A DNA stretch of 64,000 nucleotides from contig JAWLHE010000010.1 of the NCBI GenBank assembly GCA_041690495.1, positions 153,590 to 217,589 on the forward strand, read 5' to 3'. A program made the position numbers and the translations under genes. Of this stretch, positions 26,911-35,191 are shown piece after piece (the first letter of the stretch is position 1; each line of letters opens with the position of its first letter). A model generated the notes under the pieces. That model worked only from the letters and a program-made list of their open reading frames with translations. It ran no database searches and had not been told where the DNA came from. Source of the DNA: DATAAP01 sp041690495. Its GTDB lineage: Bacteria > Pseudomonadota > Alphaproteobacteria > CACIAM-22H2.

Positions 26911-28128
26911 TCAGGCGTTCTCGCGGATGAAGCTGCGGACCTGCGGCAGGATCTCGCCGCGCCACTTCCGGCCGTTGAAGATGCCGAAATGGCCGACGCC
27001 CTGCTGCATCAGATGCTTGCGCTTCTTCGCCGGCAGGTTCGCGCAGAGGCCGTGCGCGGCGTAGGTCTGGCCGATGCCGGAGATGTCGTCGAGCTCGCCT
27101 TCGACCGTCATCAGCGCCGTCTCGCGGATGGCCTTCGGATCGACCTTGCGGCCCCGCGAGCGCATCGTGCCGAGCGGAAGGGCGTGGTCCTGGAAGGCGG
27201 TCTTGACGGTCTGCAGATAGAACTCGGCGGTCAGGTCCATGACCGAGAGATATTCGTCGTAGAAGCGGCGGTGGCCGGCGGCGCTGTCGCCGTCGCCGCG
27301 CACGAGATGCTCGAAGTGCCGCATCGTCGAGCCGAAATGCCGGTCGAGGTTCATCGTCATGAAGCCGGTCAGCTGCAGGAAGCCCGGATAGACGCGGCGC
27401 ATGAAGCCGGGATAGATGGCCGGCACCACCGTCAATACGCTGTGCTCGAACCATTCGATCGGGCGCGTCGCGGCCAGGACGTTGACCTGGGTCGGGTTGA
27501 CGCGGGTATCGATCGGCCCGCCCATCAGGGTCATCGATCGCGGCACGGCGGGGTCGCCGGCATCCGACATTAGGGCGACCGCCGCGAGCACTGGCACCGA
27601 GGGCTGGCACACCGCGATGACGTGCACGTCCGGGCCGAGCCGCCGCAGGAAGCCGATGACGTAATCGATATAGTCGTCGAGGTCGAACGGCCCGCGTTCG
27701 AGCGGCACCTCGCAGGCGTTGGTCCAGTCGGTGATGTAGACGTCGTGCTGCGGCAGCAGCGCCTGCACGGTGCCGCGCAGCAGGGTCGCGTAGTGCCCGG
27801 ACATCGGTGCCACCACCAGAACCCTCGGGTCCTCGCGCGCAGTGTCGCGGCGGAAGTGCAGCAGGTCGCAGAATGGCAGACTCTCGACCGTGTCGATCTC
27901 GACCGCCACCGGCTCGCCGTCGATCACGGTCGTGTCGATGCCGAACTCGGGCTTGCCATAGCGCCGCGTCACCCGCTCGTAGATCTCCGAGCCTGCCGCG
28001 ATCGCCCGCCCGACCCGGGTATAAGAGATCGGCAGCAGGGGATGGCTGAACAGGTGCTGGAGGCTTTCCGCGACGAATCTGGAAGGCGACATCATCGCGT
28101 GCTGGAGATCATACAGGTGGTAGAGCAT
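26911..28128 (-). CDS. phaZ: Intracellular polyhydroxyalkanoate (PHB) depolymerase
   Basis: 405 residues, typical of intracellular PhaZ1-type enzymes (about 400-420). The N-terminus MLYHLYDLQHAMMSPSRF is the family hallmark. The nucleophile is Cys174 in a lipase-box-like VIAVCQPSVPVLAAV, with the acid in VEGELDDISGIGQT (near 347) and the histidine in VGHFGIFNGRKWR (near 380), matching the Cys-Asp-His triad known for this family. It hydrolyses stored PHB in granules during carbon shortage. It lies 47 bp downstream of cobB on the same strand, but there is no functional reason to tie it to cobalamin. Confidence 0.93.
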   Translation of the reverse strand: MLYHLYDLQHAMMSPSRFVAESLQHLFSHPLLPISYTRVGRAIAAGSEIYERVTRRYGKPEFGIDTTVIDGEPVAVEIDTVESLPFCDLLHFRRDTAREDPRVLVVAPMSGHYATLLRGTVQALLPQHDVYITDWTNACEVPLERGPFDLDDYIDYVIGFLRRLGPDVHVIAVCQPSVPVLAAVALMSDAGDPAVPRSMTLMGGPIDTRVNPTQVNVLAATRPIEWFEHSVLTVVPAIYPGFMRRVYPGFLQLTGFMTMNLDRHFGSTMRHFEHLVRGDGDSAAGHRRFYDEYLSVMDLTAEFYLQTVKTAFQDHALPLGTMRSRGRKVDPKAIRETALMTVEGELDDISGIGQTYAAHGLCANLPAKKRKHLMQQGVGHFGIFNGRKWRGEILPQVRSFIRENA

Positions 28129-28175
28129 ACGAAAGTATTACCCCTAGGAGTGCGAAGCAGCCTACTCCCAAAGAG

Positions 28176-29525
28176 TTAATGCTCCAACCCAATACCGCCA
28201 AGTCCGTCCGGATTCATCCGGTCGATCAGATGGATAAAGGAACCCAGTACCGTGCCGGCGCGCCGGCCCGCAAAGCCGAGCGGTCTTTCCTGTGCATCCT
28301 GGGCTTCGAACAGGGGATCGCCCTCCGCGGCGGTTGCGGTCGCGTAGTGAAACTCGTGCCCGCGGTACGATGTTCCGGACGGCCCCAGCGGCGTGCCTGC
28401 CGCCAGCTTTACCGTGCGGTAACCAAGGGCAAGGCGTCGTTCGGCGAAGCTGGCGCACGCCGGAAGGAGCGCGGCCATCGGGTGGACGTGGCCCGAGGCA
28501 TCGGTGAGGGTGCGGCCGAGCACCATGTAGCCGCCGCACTCTCCGTAGACGGTCGCGCCGCGCGCCGCTGCCTTCCGCAGGCCGTCGAGGAAGGTGTGGT
28601 TGCCGGCGAGCCGGCCGGCATGAAGCTCGGGATATCCGCCCGGCAGGAAGACGGCGTCGGCGGCACTGTCCGGTGCGGCGTCCGCGAGCGGCGAGAATGT
28701 CGTGATCTCGGCCCCGGCCGCACGCCAGCCGGCGAGCATCGCGGGATAGGCGAAGGCGAACGCATCGTCCTCCGCCACCGCGATCCGTTGGCCGAGGGGC
28801 GGCAGGGCGCAGGCCGGCGCGCGCGCGATCGTGCGCGCCGGGCGCGCCAGTGCCACCAGCGCATCGAGATCGACCGCATCGGCGACCCTGTCGGCGGCAC
28901 GCTCGATCACCGCATCGAGATCGGCGCGCTCGCGCGCCTGGACGAGACCGAGATGGCGCTCCGGCAGCGCGATCCTCGCATCGCGCGGCACGGCGCCGAG
29001 CCGCGCCAGCAACGGCAGCGATGCCGCCGTGGCCGCGTCGAGAACGGCGACATGCTTCGCGCCGCCGACGCGATTGAAGATCACCCCGGCCACGGCGACG
29101 TCAGCGCGATGGTGTGCGAATCCCGAGAGCAGCGCCGCTACGGAGGCCGCCTGGCGACCGGCGTCGACGACGAGGACGACCGGCCAGCCGGTCGCCTGCG
29201 CGAGATCGGCGCATGAGCCGCGGCCCTGCGCATCGACGCCGTCGAACAGGCCCATCGCGCCCTCGCAGACGATCAGGTCCGCATCGCGAGCCAGCGTCGC
29301 AATGGCCGCTGCGACCGTCGCCGGCCGCATCGCCCATGGATCAAGGTTGAGACACGGCCGGCCGGTGGCCGCCGCATGGAATGCCGGATCGATATAGTCG
29401 GGCCCTGACTTCGCGGCGGCGACGCGAAGGCCGCGGCGCCGCAAGGCGCGCAACAGGCCCATCGTGACCGTCGTCTTGCCGCTCCCCGAAGCCGGTGCGG
29501 CGACGATCAGCCCGCCGACGCTCAC
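28176..29525 (-). CDS. cobB: Cobyrinate a,c-diamide synthase
   Basis: 449 residues from a GTG start. The N-terminal dethiobiotin-synthase-like domain holds the ATP loop VAAPASGSGKTTVTMGLLRA and KSGPDYIDPAFHAAATGRP; the C-terminal glutamine amidotransferase domain carries the nucleophile Cys in YGECGGYMVLGRTL and the H-E-F-H-Y segment near the end. It amidates the a and c side chains of (hydrogeno)byrinate with glutamine and ATP. The GTG overlaps the stop of the SCO1 gene by 4 nt (GTGA), so both are translated from one message with the lipoprotein and probably cobA. Confidence 0.95.
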   Translation of the reverse strand: MSVGGLIVAAPASGSGKTTVTMGLLRALRRRGLRVAAAKSGPDYIDPAFHAAATGRPCLNLDPWAMRPATVAAAIATLARDADLIVCEGAMGLFDGVDAQGRGSCADLAQATGWPVVLVVDAGRQAASVAALLSGFAHHRADVAVAGVIFNRVGGAKHVAVLDAATAASLPLLARLGAVPRDARIALPERHLGLVQARERADLDAVIERAADRVADAVDLDALVALARPARTIARAPACALPPLGQRIAVAEDDAFAFAYPAMLAGWRAAGAEITTFSPLADAAPDSAADAVFLPGGYPELHAGRLAGNHTFLDGLRKAAARGATVYGECGGYMVLGRTLTDASGHVHPMAALLPACASFAERRLALGYRTVKLAAGTPLGPSGTSYRGHEFHYATATAAEGDPLFEAQDAQERPLGFAGRRAGTVLGSFIHLIDRMNPDGLGGIGLEH

Positions 29526-30127
29526 AGATGCTTGCGGATCGCGTCCGCCATCCTGTCGGGCGGCGTATCGTGCGTGAAATGCGTGAGGAACTTGCCGTCG
29601 CGCCCCATCAGATAGATGAAGCCGGAATGATCGACCGCGTAGTTCGGATCGGTTTCCGGGTCACCATGCACCTTGTAGTACACGCGATAGGCCTTCGCCG
29701 CCGCTGCGACCTGCTCCGCCGTTCCGGTCAGTCCGACGATCCGCTCGGAGAAATGCGCGACATAGTCCTTCATCACCGCGGACGTGTCGCGCGCCGGGTC
29801 GACCGTGATGAAGATCGGCTGGATCTCGTCGGCGCCTTGGCCGAGCGACTCGAGAACATCCGTCATCAGCTGCAGGCCGAGCGGGCAGATGTCGGGGCAG
29901 TTCGTGAAGCCGAAATTCACCAGCATCAGCCGACCGCGGAAATCGCTGTCGCTGCGCGTCCTGCCGTCCTGATCGGTCAAGGTAAACGGGCCGCCGATCA
30001 GCGCTTCGCCGTAGCCGCGATTCCCGCCTTCGGAGCCGCTGAGCAGGCGATGTCCGACATAGCCGAGCCCGACGCCGATCAGCACCGTCGCGAGGACGAT
30101 GGCGATCCGCATGCGAAGCGGAATCAT
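29522..30127 (-). CDS. SCO1/SenC-family copper-binding thioredoxin-like protein
   Basis: 201 residues. Residues 8-26 form one membrane anchor; the rest is periplasmic. The copper site is the Cys pair C77 and C81 in FGFTNCPDICPLGL plus His167 in VDHSGFIYL. Such proteins deliver copper to the CuA site of cytochrome oxidase or act as thiol-disulfide reductases. The start (ATG 30127) overlaps the lipoprotein stop by 4 nt and the stop overlaps the cobB start by 4 nt, so three unrelated-looking genes are translationally chained. In other alphaproteobacteria senC is often linked to regB-regA, which here sit 25 kb away. Confidence 0.9.
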   Translation of the reverse strand: MIPLRMRIAIVLATVLIGVGLGYVGHRLLSGSEGGNRGYGEALIGGPFTLTDQDGRTRSDSDFRGRLMLVNFGFTNCPDICPLGLQLMTDVLESLGQGADEIQPIFITVDPARDTSAVMKDYVAHFSERIVGLTGTAEQVAAAAKAYRVYYKVHGDPETDPNYAVDHSGFIYLMGRDGKFLTHFTHDTPPDRMADAIRKHL

Positions 30128-30435
30128 CGCGACGTCTGGCCGCCGCGCTCGCGCCGCCAGCCGCGGGCCTCCATGCAGTCGCGGTAGACGTCGCCCGGCG
30201 CCGAACCGGCGCGGCGCGTGCCTGCGTCGACGCCGCTTTCGACGATGCCGGTGCGGCCCGAATCGCGATCGTCGAATACGAAATCGTAGCCTTGGCTGCG
30301 CGACGCGCAGGCGTCCTGGTCGAGCCGAAGATCCTCGATGGTGGTGCCGCCCTTGGCCCAGCGCGTCGAAGGCGAGGAGCACGCCGCCGTGCCGGCGGCA
30401 ACGACGACGAGCGTGACGAGCAGAGTGGATTTCAT
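30124..30435 (-). CDS. Small lipoprotein, function unknown
   Basis: 103 residues. The N-terminus MKSTLLVTLVVVAAGTAACS is a type II signal with lipobox GTAAC, so the mature protein starts at the lipidated Cys19. The rest is short and polar, with three cysteines (19, 43, 87) in total and a conserved-looking ending DVYRDCMEARGWRRE. This pattern (a cysteine pair around a D-Y/R-x-C-M-x-x-R-G-W block) is common in small proteobacterial lipoproteins without known role. It overlaps the SCO1 start by 4 nt, which suggests a joint function in the periplasm. Confidence 0.75.
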   Translation of the reverse strand: MKSTLLVTLVVVAAGTAACSSPSTRWAKGGTTIEDLRLDQDACASRSQGYDFVFDDRDSGRTGIVESGVDAGTRRAGSAPGDVYRDCMEARGWRRERGGQTSR

Positions 30436-30489
30436 GGCTAAGACATAGTGGTTGGGGACGGCGATGTCAGCCTCGATTCGCGGCAGCCT

Positions 30490-31332
30490 TCAGCCGGTCT
30501 CGCGGCGCCCGTGCCGGGTGCCGAGCGGATCGGCCTCGAGAACGCGGCCGCCGAGTGCGCCGAGCCAGTCGAGGCCGCGGCGCAATGTGACCACCTCGCC
30601 GACGACCAGAATGGCCGGCGGCTCGAGCCCGGCCTGCATCGCCTCGGCTTTTGCCTGCGCCAGAGTCGTCTCCAGCACCTGCTGGCGGTCGGTTGCCGCA
30701 CGGCTGACGATCGCGACCGGCTCCGTTCCCGGCCGTCCCGCTGCCATCAGGTGCTGGGCGATGCGGCCGAGGTGCTTGAGCGCCATGTAGAACACCAGGA
30801 CCGGCGCGCCTTTCGCGAGCGCGGCCCAGTCGAGCCCGTCGGGCACATCGCCGGTTACACCGTGGCCGGTGACGAAGGTCACCGCCTGATTGGTGTCGCG
30901 GTGGGTAACGGGGATGCCGGCATAGGCGAGCCCGCCGATCCCTGCCGTGATACCCGGTACGACGCGGAACGGAACGCCGGCATCGACCAGCGCCAGCGCC
31001 TCTTCGCCGCCGCGGCCGAACACGAACGGGTCGCCGCCCTTGAGGCGCAGGACGCGCAGTCCGGCCTTTGCGTGGCGTACCAGCCGGTCGGAGATGTCGG
31101 GCTGGCGCGGCGACGGCTTGCCGCCGCGCTTGCCGGCGAACTCGAGCGCGGCGCCCGGCCGCGTCAGCGCCAGGATGCGGGTATCGACGAGCGCATCGTA
31201 CACCACGACATCGGCGTGCTGCAGCGCGTGGACGGCGTAGAGCGACAGCAGGCCGGGATCGCCCGGACCGGCGCCAACCAGCCAGACCCAACCCGATTCG
31301 AATACCGGAAATTCCAGAGAGAGCTCCCGCAT
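30490..31332 (-). CDS. cobA: Uroporphyrinogen-III C-methyltransferase (SUMT)
   Basis: 280 residues, the size of stand-alone CobA. Motifs: WLVGAGPGDPGLLSLYAVHA at the N-terminus, VLRLKGGDPFVFGRGGEEA in the SAM pocket, VVPGITAGIGGLAYAGIP, and VTGHGVTGDVPDGLDW. It adds methyl groups at C2 and C7 of uroporphyrinogen III to give precorrin-2, the entry to the corrin ring pathway and to siroheme. It is the first gene of the minus-strand run cobA-lipoprotein-SCO1-cobB and diverges from the transporter gene 42 bp away. Confidence 0.95.
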   Translation of the reverse strand: MRELSLEFPVFESGWVWLVGAGPGDPGLLSLYAVHALQHADVVVYDALVDTRILALTRPGAALEFAGKRGGKPSPRQPDISDRLVRHAKAGLRVLRLKGGDPFVFGRGGEEALALVDAGVPFRVVPGITAGIGGLAYAGIPVTHRDTNQAVTFVTGHGVTGDVPDGLDWAALAKGAPVLVFYMALKHLGRIAQHLMAAGRPGTEPVAIVSRAATDRQQVLETTLAQAKAEAMQAGLEPPAILVVGEVVTLRRGLDWLGALGGRVLEADPLGTRHGRRETG

Positions 31333-31374
31333 GCCGGACCAACCTAGCGCAGCCCACGTCCCGGCGCACCCTCG

Positions 31375-32652
31375 ATGTCAGCGCAACAGGCTTGCGCCAC
31401 CGCCACGTTGGCAGCAGGGTGCTGCATGGTTGCGTTCACGCTCGCTGTCTTCATTCTGACCTATATCGGCATGGCGCTGGGCCGCGTGCCCGGGCTCCGG
31501 CTCGATCGCAGCGGCATCGCGCTGATCGCTGCCACCATGCTGGTGGCCGGCGGTTCCGTCAGCACCGGGCGGCTCGTCGACGCGATCCACTTCCCGACCA
31601 TGATCCTGCTGTTCGCACTGATGATCGTGTCAGCGCGGTTCGCCGCGGCGGGTTTCTACGAGGCATGCGCCGCCTGGATCGCGCGCCATGGCGGCAGCCC
31701 GGTCCTGCTGCTGGCGCTGACGATCGGCATAGCGGGGGCGCTGTCGGCAGTGCTGGTCAACGACGTGGTCGTCTTCGTCATGACGCCGCTGCTGTGCGCG
31801 GGTCTGGCGCATCGCCGGCTCGACGTGCGCCCGTTTCTCGCCGGGCTCGCCGGCGCCAGCAATGCCGGCTCGGCGGCGACGTTGATCGGCAACCCGCAGA
31901 ATATCGTCATCGGCCAGGTCGGCGGGCTCGATTTCGTCCGGTTCGTGCTGGCGTGCGGCGTACCCGCCGTGGTCGCGCTCGCGATCGTGTTCGCGTCGGT
32001 CTGGCTGGTCTGGCGCAAATCGCTGCGCATGAAGCCAAAGCCGGTCGAGGCCGTGACCCCGGCCTACGACCGCGCGGAAACCGCGAAGGCAGGAATCGCG
32101 ACTCTCCTGCTTCTTGCGCTGTTCATGACGCCGATCGCGCGCGACATGAGCGCGCTGCTGGTCGCGGCCGTGCTGCTGATGAGCCGGCGCTTTTCCAGCC
32201 GCGACATGTTGACCAGCGTGGATTGGCCGCTGCTTCTGCTGTTCGTCGGGCTCTTCGTCGTCAACGATGCACTGGCGGAGACGGGCCTCACCGCCGACGC
32301 GCTGATCTTGCTCGCGGAACGCGGCTGGCTGCCCGACCGTCTTTCGGTGCTGGTGCCGATGACGCTGCTTGCCAGCAATACGATTGGCAACGTGCCGACG
32401 GTCATCATGGTGCTCGCGGTCTGGCGCGACATTCCCGAAGGCGCCCTCTATGCGCTTGCACTTCTGACGACGCTCGCGGGAAACCTTTTTCTGGTCGGCA
32501 GCATCGCCAACCTGATCGTCGCCGAACGAGCGGCGCAGGCCGGTTTCAAGTTCGGGTTCATCGACCACGCCCGGGCCGGCGTGCCGATGACCCTCCTGTC
32601 GATGGCGGTCGCGGTCGCCTGGCTCTATGCCGGCGGCTGGCTCGACTGGTGA
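31375..32652 (+). CDS. SLC13/ArsB-like transporter in the cobalamin island
   Basis: 425 residues (408 if ATG 31426 is used) with about eleven helices. The fold is that of the ion transporter superfamily: inverted repeats containing GALSAVLVNDVVVFVMTPLL, then GASNAGSAATLIGNPQNIVI in the first half and LLASNTIGNVPTVIMVLAV, AGNLFLVGSIANLIVAE in the second. The paired N-G-N-P-x-N-like and S-N-x-I-G-N motifs form the substrate site in SLC13/ArsB/YbiR families. Known members carry dicarboxylates, sulfate, arsenite or sodium/proton. The cbiD gene starts 24 nt after it and cobK overlaps cbiD, so it is probably co-transcribed with corrin genes. The substrate could be cobalt chelates or another pathway metabolite; that is inference. 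Confidence 0.78.
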   Translation: MSAQQACATATLAAGCCMVAFTLAVFILTYIGMALGRVPGLRLDRSGIALIAATMLVAGGSVSTGRLVDAIHFPTMILLFALMIVSARFAAAGFYEACAAWIARHGGSPVLLLALTIGIAGALSAVLVNDVVVFVMTPLLCAGLAHRRLDVRPFLAGLAGASNAGSAATLIGNPQNIVIGQVGGLDFVRFVLACGVPAVVALAIVFASVWLVWRKSLRMKPKPVEAVTPAYDRAETAKAGIATLLLLALFMTPIARDMSALLVAAVLLMSRRFSSRDMLTSVDWPLLLLFVGLFVVNDALAETGLTADALILLAERGWLPDRLSVLVPMTLLASNTIGNVPTVIMVLAVWRDIPEGALYALALLTTLAGNLFLVGSIANLIVAERAAQAGFKFGFIDHARAGVPMTLLSMAVAVAWLYAGGWLDW

Positions 32653-32676
32653 TGCCGCCGGCGCTACGGTTCGGCC

Positions 32677-33795
32677 ATGTCTGATCAGGACGAGGGCATG
32701 GCGCCGGAAGCGGCGGCGAAGCCGGCCGGTCCGCTGCGGCGCGGCTGGACGACCGGCGCCTGCGCGGCCGCGGCGTCGCGCGCCGCCTACGAGGCGCTGC
32801 TCACCGGCATGTTCCCCGACCCCGTGGCCATCCAGCTGCCGCGCGGCCAGCGACCGTCCTTCGCCCTGGCGCGGCGGGAGTTGACGGCGGGCCGCGCCAC
32901 CGCCGGAATCGTCAAGGATGCCGGCGACGATCCCGACATCACGCACGGCGCCCTGGTTCTCGCGAGCGTCGAGGGCGGCGCGCCGGGCAGCGGTATCGTT
33001 TTCAGGGCGGGCGAGGGGGTCGGCACAGTGACGCGTGCGGGCCTGCAGCTTCCGCCAGGCGAGCCGGCCATCAATCCCGGTCCGCGGGCGATGATCGCGA
33101 GCGCGATCCGCGACGCCGCCGACCATTGCGGCGGCACCGGCGATGTCGTGGTGACGGTGTCGGTGCCTGGCGGCGCCGCGCTGGCGGAAAAGACATTGAA
33201 CGGACGCCTCGGCATCGTCGGCGGCATTTCGATTCTCGGGACGACCGGCATCGTCGTGCCGTATTCCTGCGCCGCCTGGATCCATTCGATACACCGCGGC
33301 ATCGATGTCGCGCGCGCGGCCGGCCTGGCCCACGTCGCCGCTGCGACAGGTTCGACCTCCGAGGCGGCAGTCAAGGCGATGTACGACCTGCCCGACATGG
33401 CGCTGCTCGACATGGGCGACTTCGTCGGCGGCACGCTCAAGTACCTTCGTCGGCACCCGGTGCCGTGGCTGACCATCGCCGGTGGTTTCGGCAAGCTCGC
33501 CAAGCTCGCCGCCGGCGACCTGGATCTCCATTCGAGCCGCTCCCGTGTCGACGTCGGCGCGCTTGCGGCGCTGCTCGATGAATGCGGCGCATCGGGCGAT
33601 ATCGCGGCGCGCGCACGGCAGGCCGGTTCGGCCGGCGAGGTGCTCGCCCTCGCCGGCGATGCGAATGTCGGTCTCGCCGACGCCGTCGCGCGCCGCGCGC
33701 GCGCGGTGGCGCTGGCGGCGCTCGCCGGCGGGATCGCGGTCGATGTCGTCGTCTTCGACCGGCAGGGGCGCCGGCTCGGTCATGCCGGCCCATGA
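32677..33795 (+). CDS. cbiD: Cobalt-precorrin-5B (C1)-methyltransferase
   Basis: 372 residues. The N-terminal GWTTGACAAAASRAAYEALL is the diagnostic CbiD motif, followed by AGIVKDAGDDPDITHGALVL and later GTTGIVVPYSCAAWIHSIHRG. CbiD methylates C1 during ring contraction in the anaerobic route, replacing CobF of the aerobic route. ATG 32677 is 24 nt after the transporter gene, and the last four bases (ATGA) overlap the cobK start. Its presence argues that the ring is built with cobalt already inserted. Confidence 0.94.
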   Translation: MSDQDEGMAPEAAAKPAGPLRRGWTTGACAAAASRAAYEALLTGMFPDPVAIQLPRGQRPSFALARRELTAGRATAGIVKDAGDDPDITHGALVLASVEGGAPGSGIVFRAGEGVGTVTRAGLQLPPGEPAINPGPRAMIASAIRDAADHCGGTGDVVVTVSVPGGAALAEKTLNGRLGIVGGISILGTTGIVVPYSCAAWIHSIHRGIDVARAAGLAHVAAATGSTSEAAVKAMYDLPDMALLDMGDFVGGTLKYLRRHPVPWLTIAGGFGKLAKLAAGDLDLHSSRSRVDVGALAALLDECGASGDIAARARQAGSAGEVLALAGDANVGLADAVARRARAVALAALAGGIAVDVVVFDRQGRRLGHAGP

Positions 33796-34586
33796 GCAGG
33801 GTCCGCCGCGTTCTCGTGCTCGGTGGAACCGCCGAGGCGCGTGCGCTCGCCGCCGCCATCGCCGCGCGGTTCGCTGAGCAGGTCGAGCTGATTGTCTCCC
33901 TGGCCGGCCGCACGCGGGCGCCTGCGACGTATGCCGGCGCCATCCGGGTCGGCGGGTTCGGCGGTGCGGAAGGGCTGGCCGAGTACCTGCGGCGCGAGCG
34001 CATCGACCTGCTCATCGATGCAACCCATCCCTTTGCCGCCGCGGTCTCGAGGCACGCGCGCGCGGCGGCGGCGCGCACCGGCATCGGACTGCTCGCCTTC
34101 GCCAGGCCGGAGTGGCGTCCGGGCCCGGACGACCGCTGGACGATCGTGCCCGATGCCGAAGCGGCTGCCGAAGCCGCTCGGCCGCTCGGCGAGCGGGTGT
34201 TCCTGACCTTCGGCGGCCGCGAGATCGGCGCCTTTGCCGGCATGGCCGAAAAGTGGTTCCTGGTGCGTCGCATCGAGGCCCCGGAGCGGCCGCTGCCGCT
34301 CGGCCGATATGAAGTATGTCTCGGCCGCGGTCCGTTCTCGCTCGAGAACGAGCTGAGGCTGCTACGGGACCGCAGGATCGACGTGCTGGTCACCAAGGCG
34401 AGCGGCGGTGCTGCCACCCGCGCCAAGCTCGAGGCGGCGCGCGAGCTCGGCCTGCCGGTGATCATGATCCGGCGGCCTGGCAGGGCTGCGCTGCCGAGCG
34501 TGACGACCGTCGAGGACGCGATGCGGTGGATCGCCGATGCGGTCGGCGACAGTCCCCGGATTGACCCGCGGCCGGGTTCGGCCTAA
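33792..34586 (+). CDS. cobK: Precorrin-6A reductase
   Basis: 264 residues. The NADPH-binding N-terminus is RVLVLGGTAEARALAAAIAA; DLLIDATHPFAAAVSRHARA and LTFGGREIGAFAGM follow, and the C-terminus has VTKASGGAATRAKLEAAREL and VIMIRRP. These are the landmarks of CobK/CbiJ, which reduces the C18-C19 double bond of (cobalt-)precorrin-6A. The start overlaps cbiD by 4 nt, so the two are coupled. An ankyrin-repeat gene follows 47 nt later on the same strand. Confidence 0.93.
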   Translation: MSRVRRVLVLGGTAEARALAAAIAARFAEQVELIVSLAGRTRAPATYAGAIRVGGFGGAEGLAEYLRRERIDLLIDATHPFAAAVSRHARAAAARTGIGLLAFARPEWRPGPDDRWTIVPDAEAAAEAARPLGERVFLTFGGREIGAFAGMAEKWFLVRRIEAPERPLPLGRYEVCLGRGPFSLENELRLLRDRRIDVLVTKASGGAATRAKLEAARELGLPVIMIRRPGRAALPSVTTVEDAMRWIADAVGDSPRIDPRPGSA

Positions 34587-34633
34587 TCCTGTGAGGGCTT
34601 GGCCGGGGCGGGGGCCAGGAGAGGGGGCGGGGT

Positions 34634-35191
34634 ATGCGGACGTTAATCTTCGCGCTGGTTCTGGCGGTGGCCGGACCGGCGGCCGCACAGATGCGGATCG
34701 ACGTGCTGAACCGTGCGCCGCCGATCGTCGACTATGCACGTTCCGGCGATGCCGGCTCGGTTCGCGGCGCGCTGGCCAGCGGGGCGTCGCCCAATGCCTC
34801 GGACCTCGACGGTATGCCGGCGGTCATACTTGCGGCCATGGCGGGTCATGCAGACGTGATCGCCGCGCTGGCGCAGGCCAAGGCGTGGCTCGACGTGCGC
34901 GACAGGATGGGCAACACGGCGCTGTTCTGGGCGGCAGAGCGCGGCTATGACGCCGTCGTCGAGGCCCTGATCGCCGGTCATGCCGATCTCAATGCGGAGA
35001 ACCGCTCGGGCGCCACGCCGCTGATCGCCGCCGCGCGCGAAGGGCATGTCGCGATTGTCGATCTGCTGGTGCGCGCCGGCGCCGATATCAGCCGTGAGGA
35101 CTATACCGGCCGGAGCGCGCTGAACTGGGCTCAGACCAACAGCCGCCGCAACGTCGTCGAGGTTCTTCGTCGCGCGGGCGCGCAGCGCTAG
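34634..35191 (+). CDS. Exported ankyrin-repeat protein
   Basis: 185 residues. MRTLIFALVLAVAGPAAAQM is a cleavable signal peptide, so the protein is periplasmic. Four ankyrin repeats fill the rest, e.g. DLDGMPAVILAAMAGHADVI, DRMGNTALFWAAERGYDAVV, NRSGATPLIAAAREGHVAIV and DYTGRSALNWAQTNSRRNVV. Ankyrins bind other proteins; the partner is unknown. It sits at the end of the transporter-cbiD-cobK run. Its TAG stop and that of the converging cobM share the palindrome CTAG at 35188-35191. Confidence 0.88.
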   Translation: MRTLIFALVLAVAGPAAAQMRIDVLNRAPPIVDYARSGDAGSVRGALASGASPNASDLDGMPAVILAAMAGHADVIAALAQAKAWLDVRDRMGNTALFWAAERGYDAVVEALIAGHADLNAENRSGATPLIAAAREGHVAIVDLLVRAGADISREDYTGRSALNWAQTNSRRNVVEVLRRAGAQR

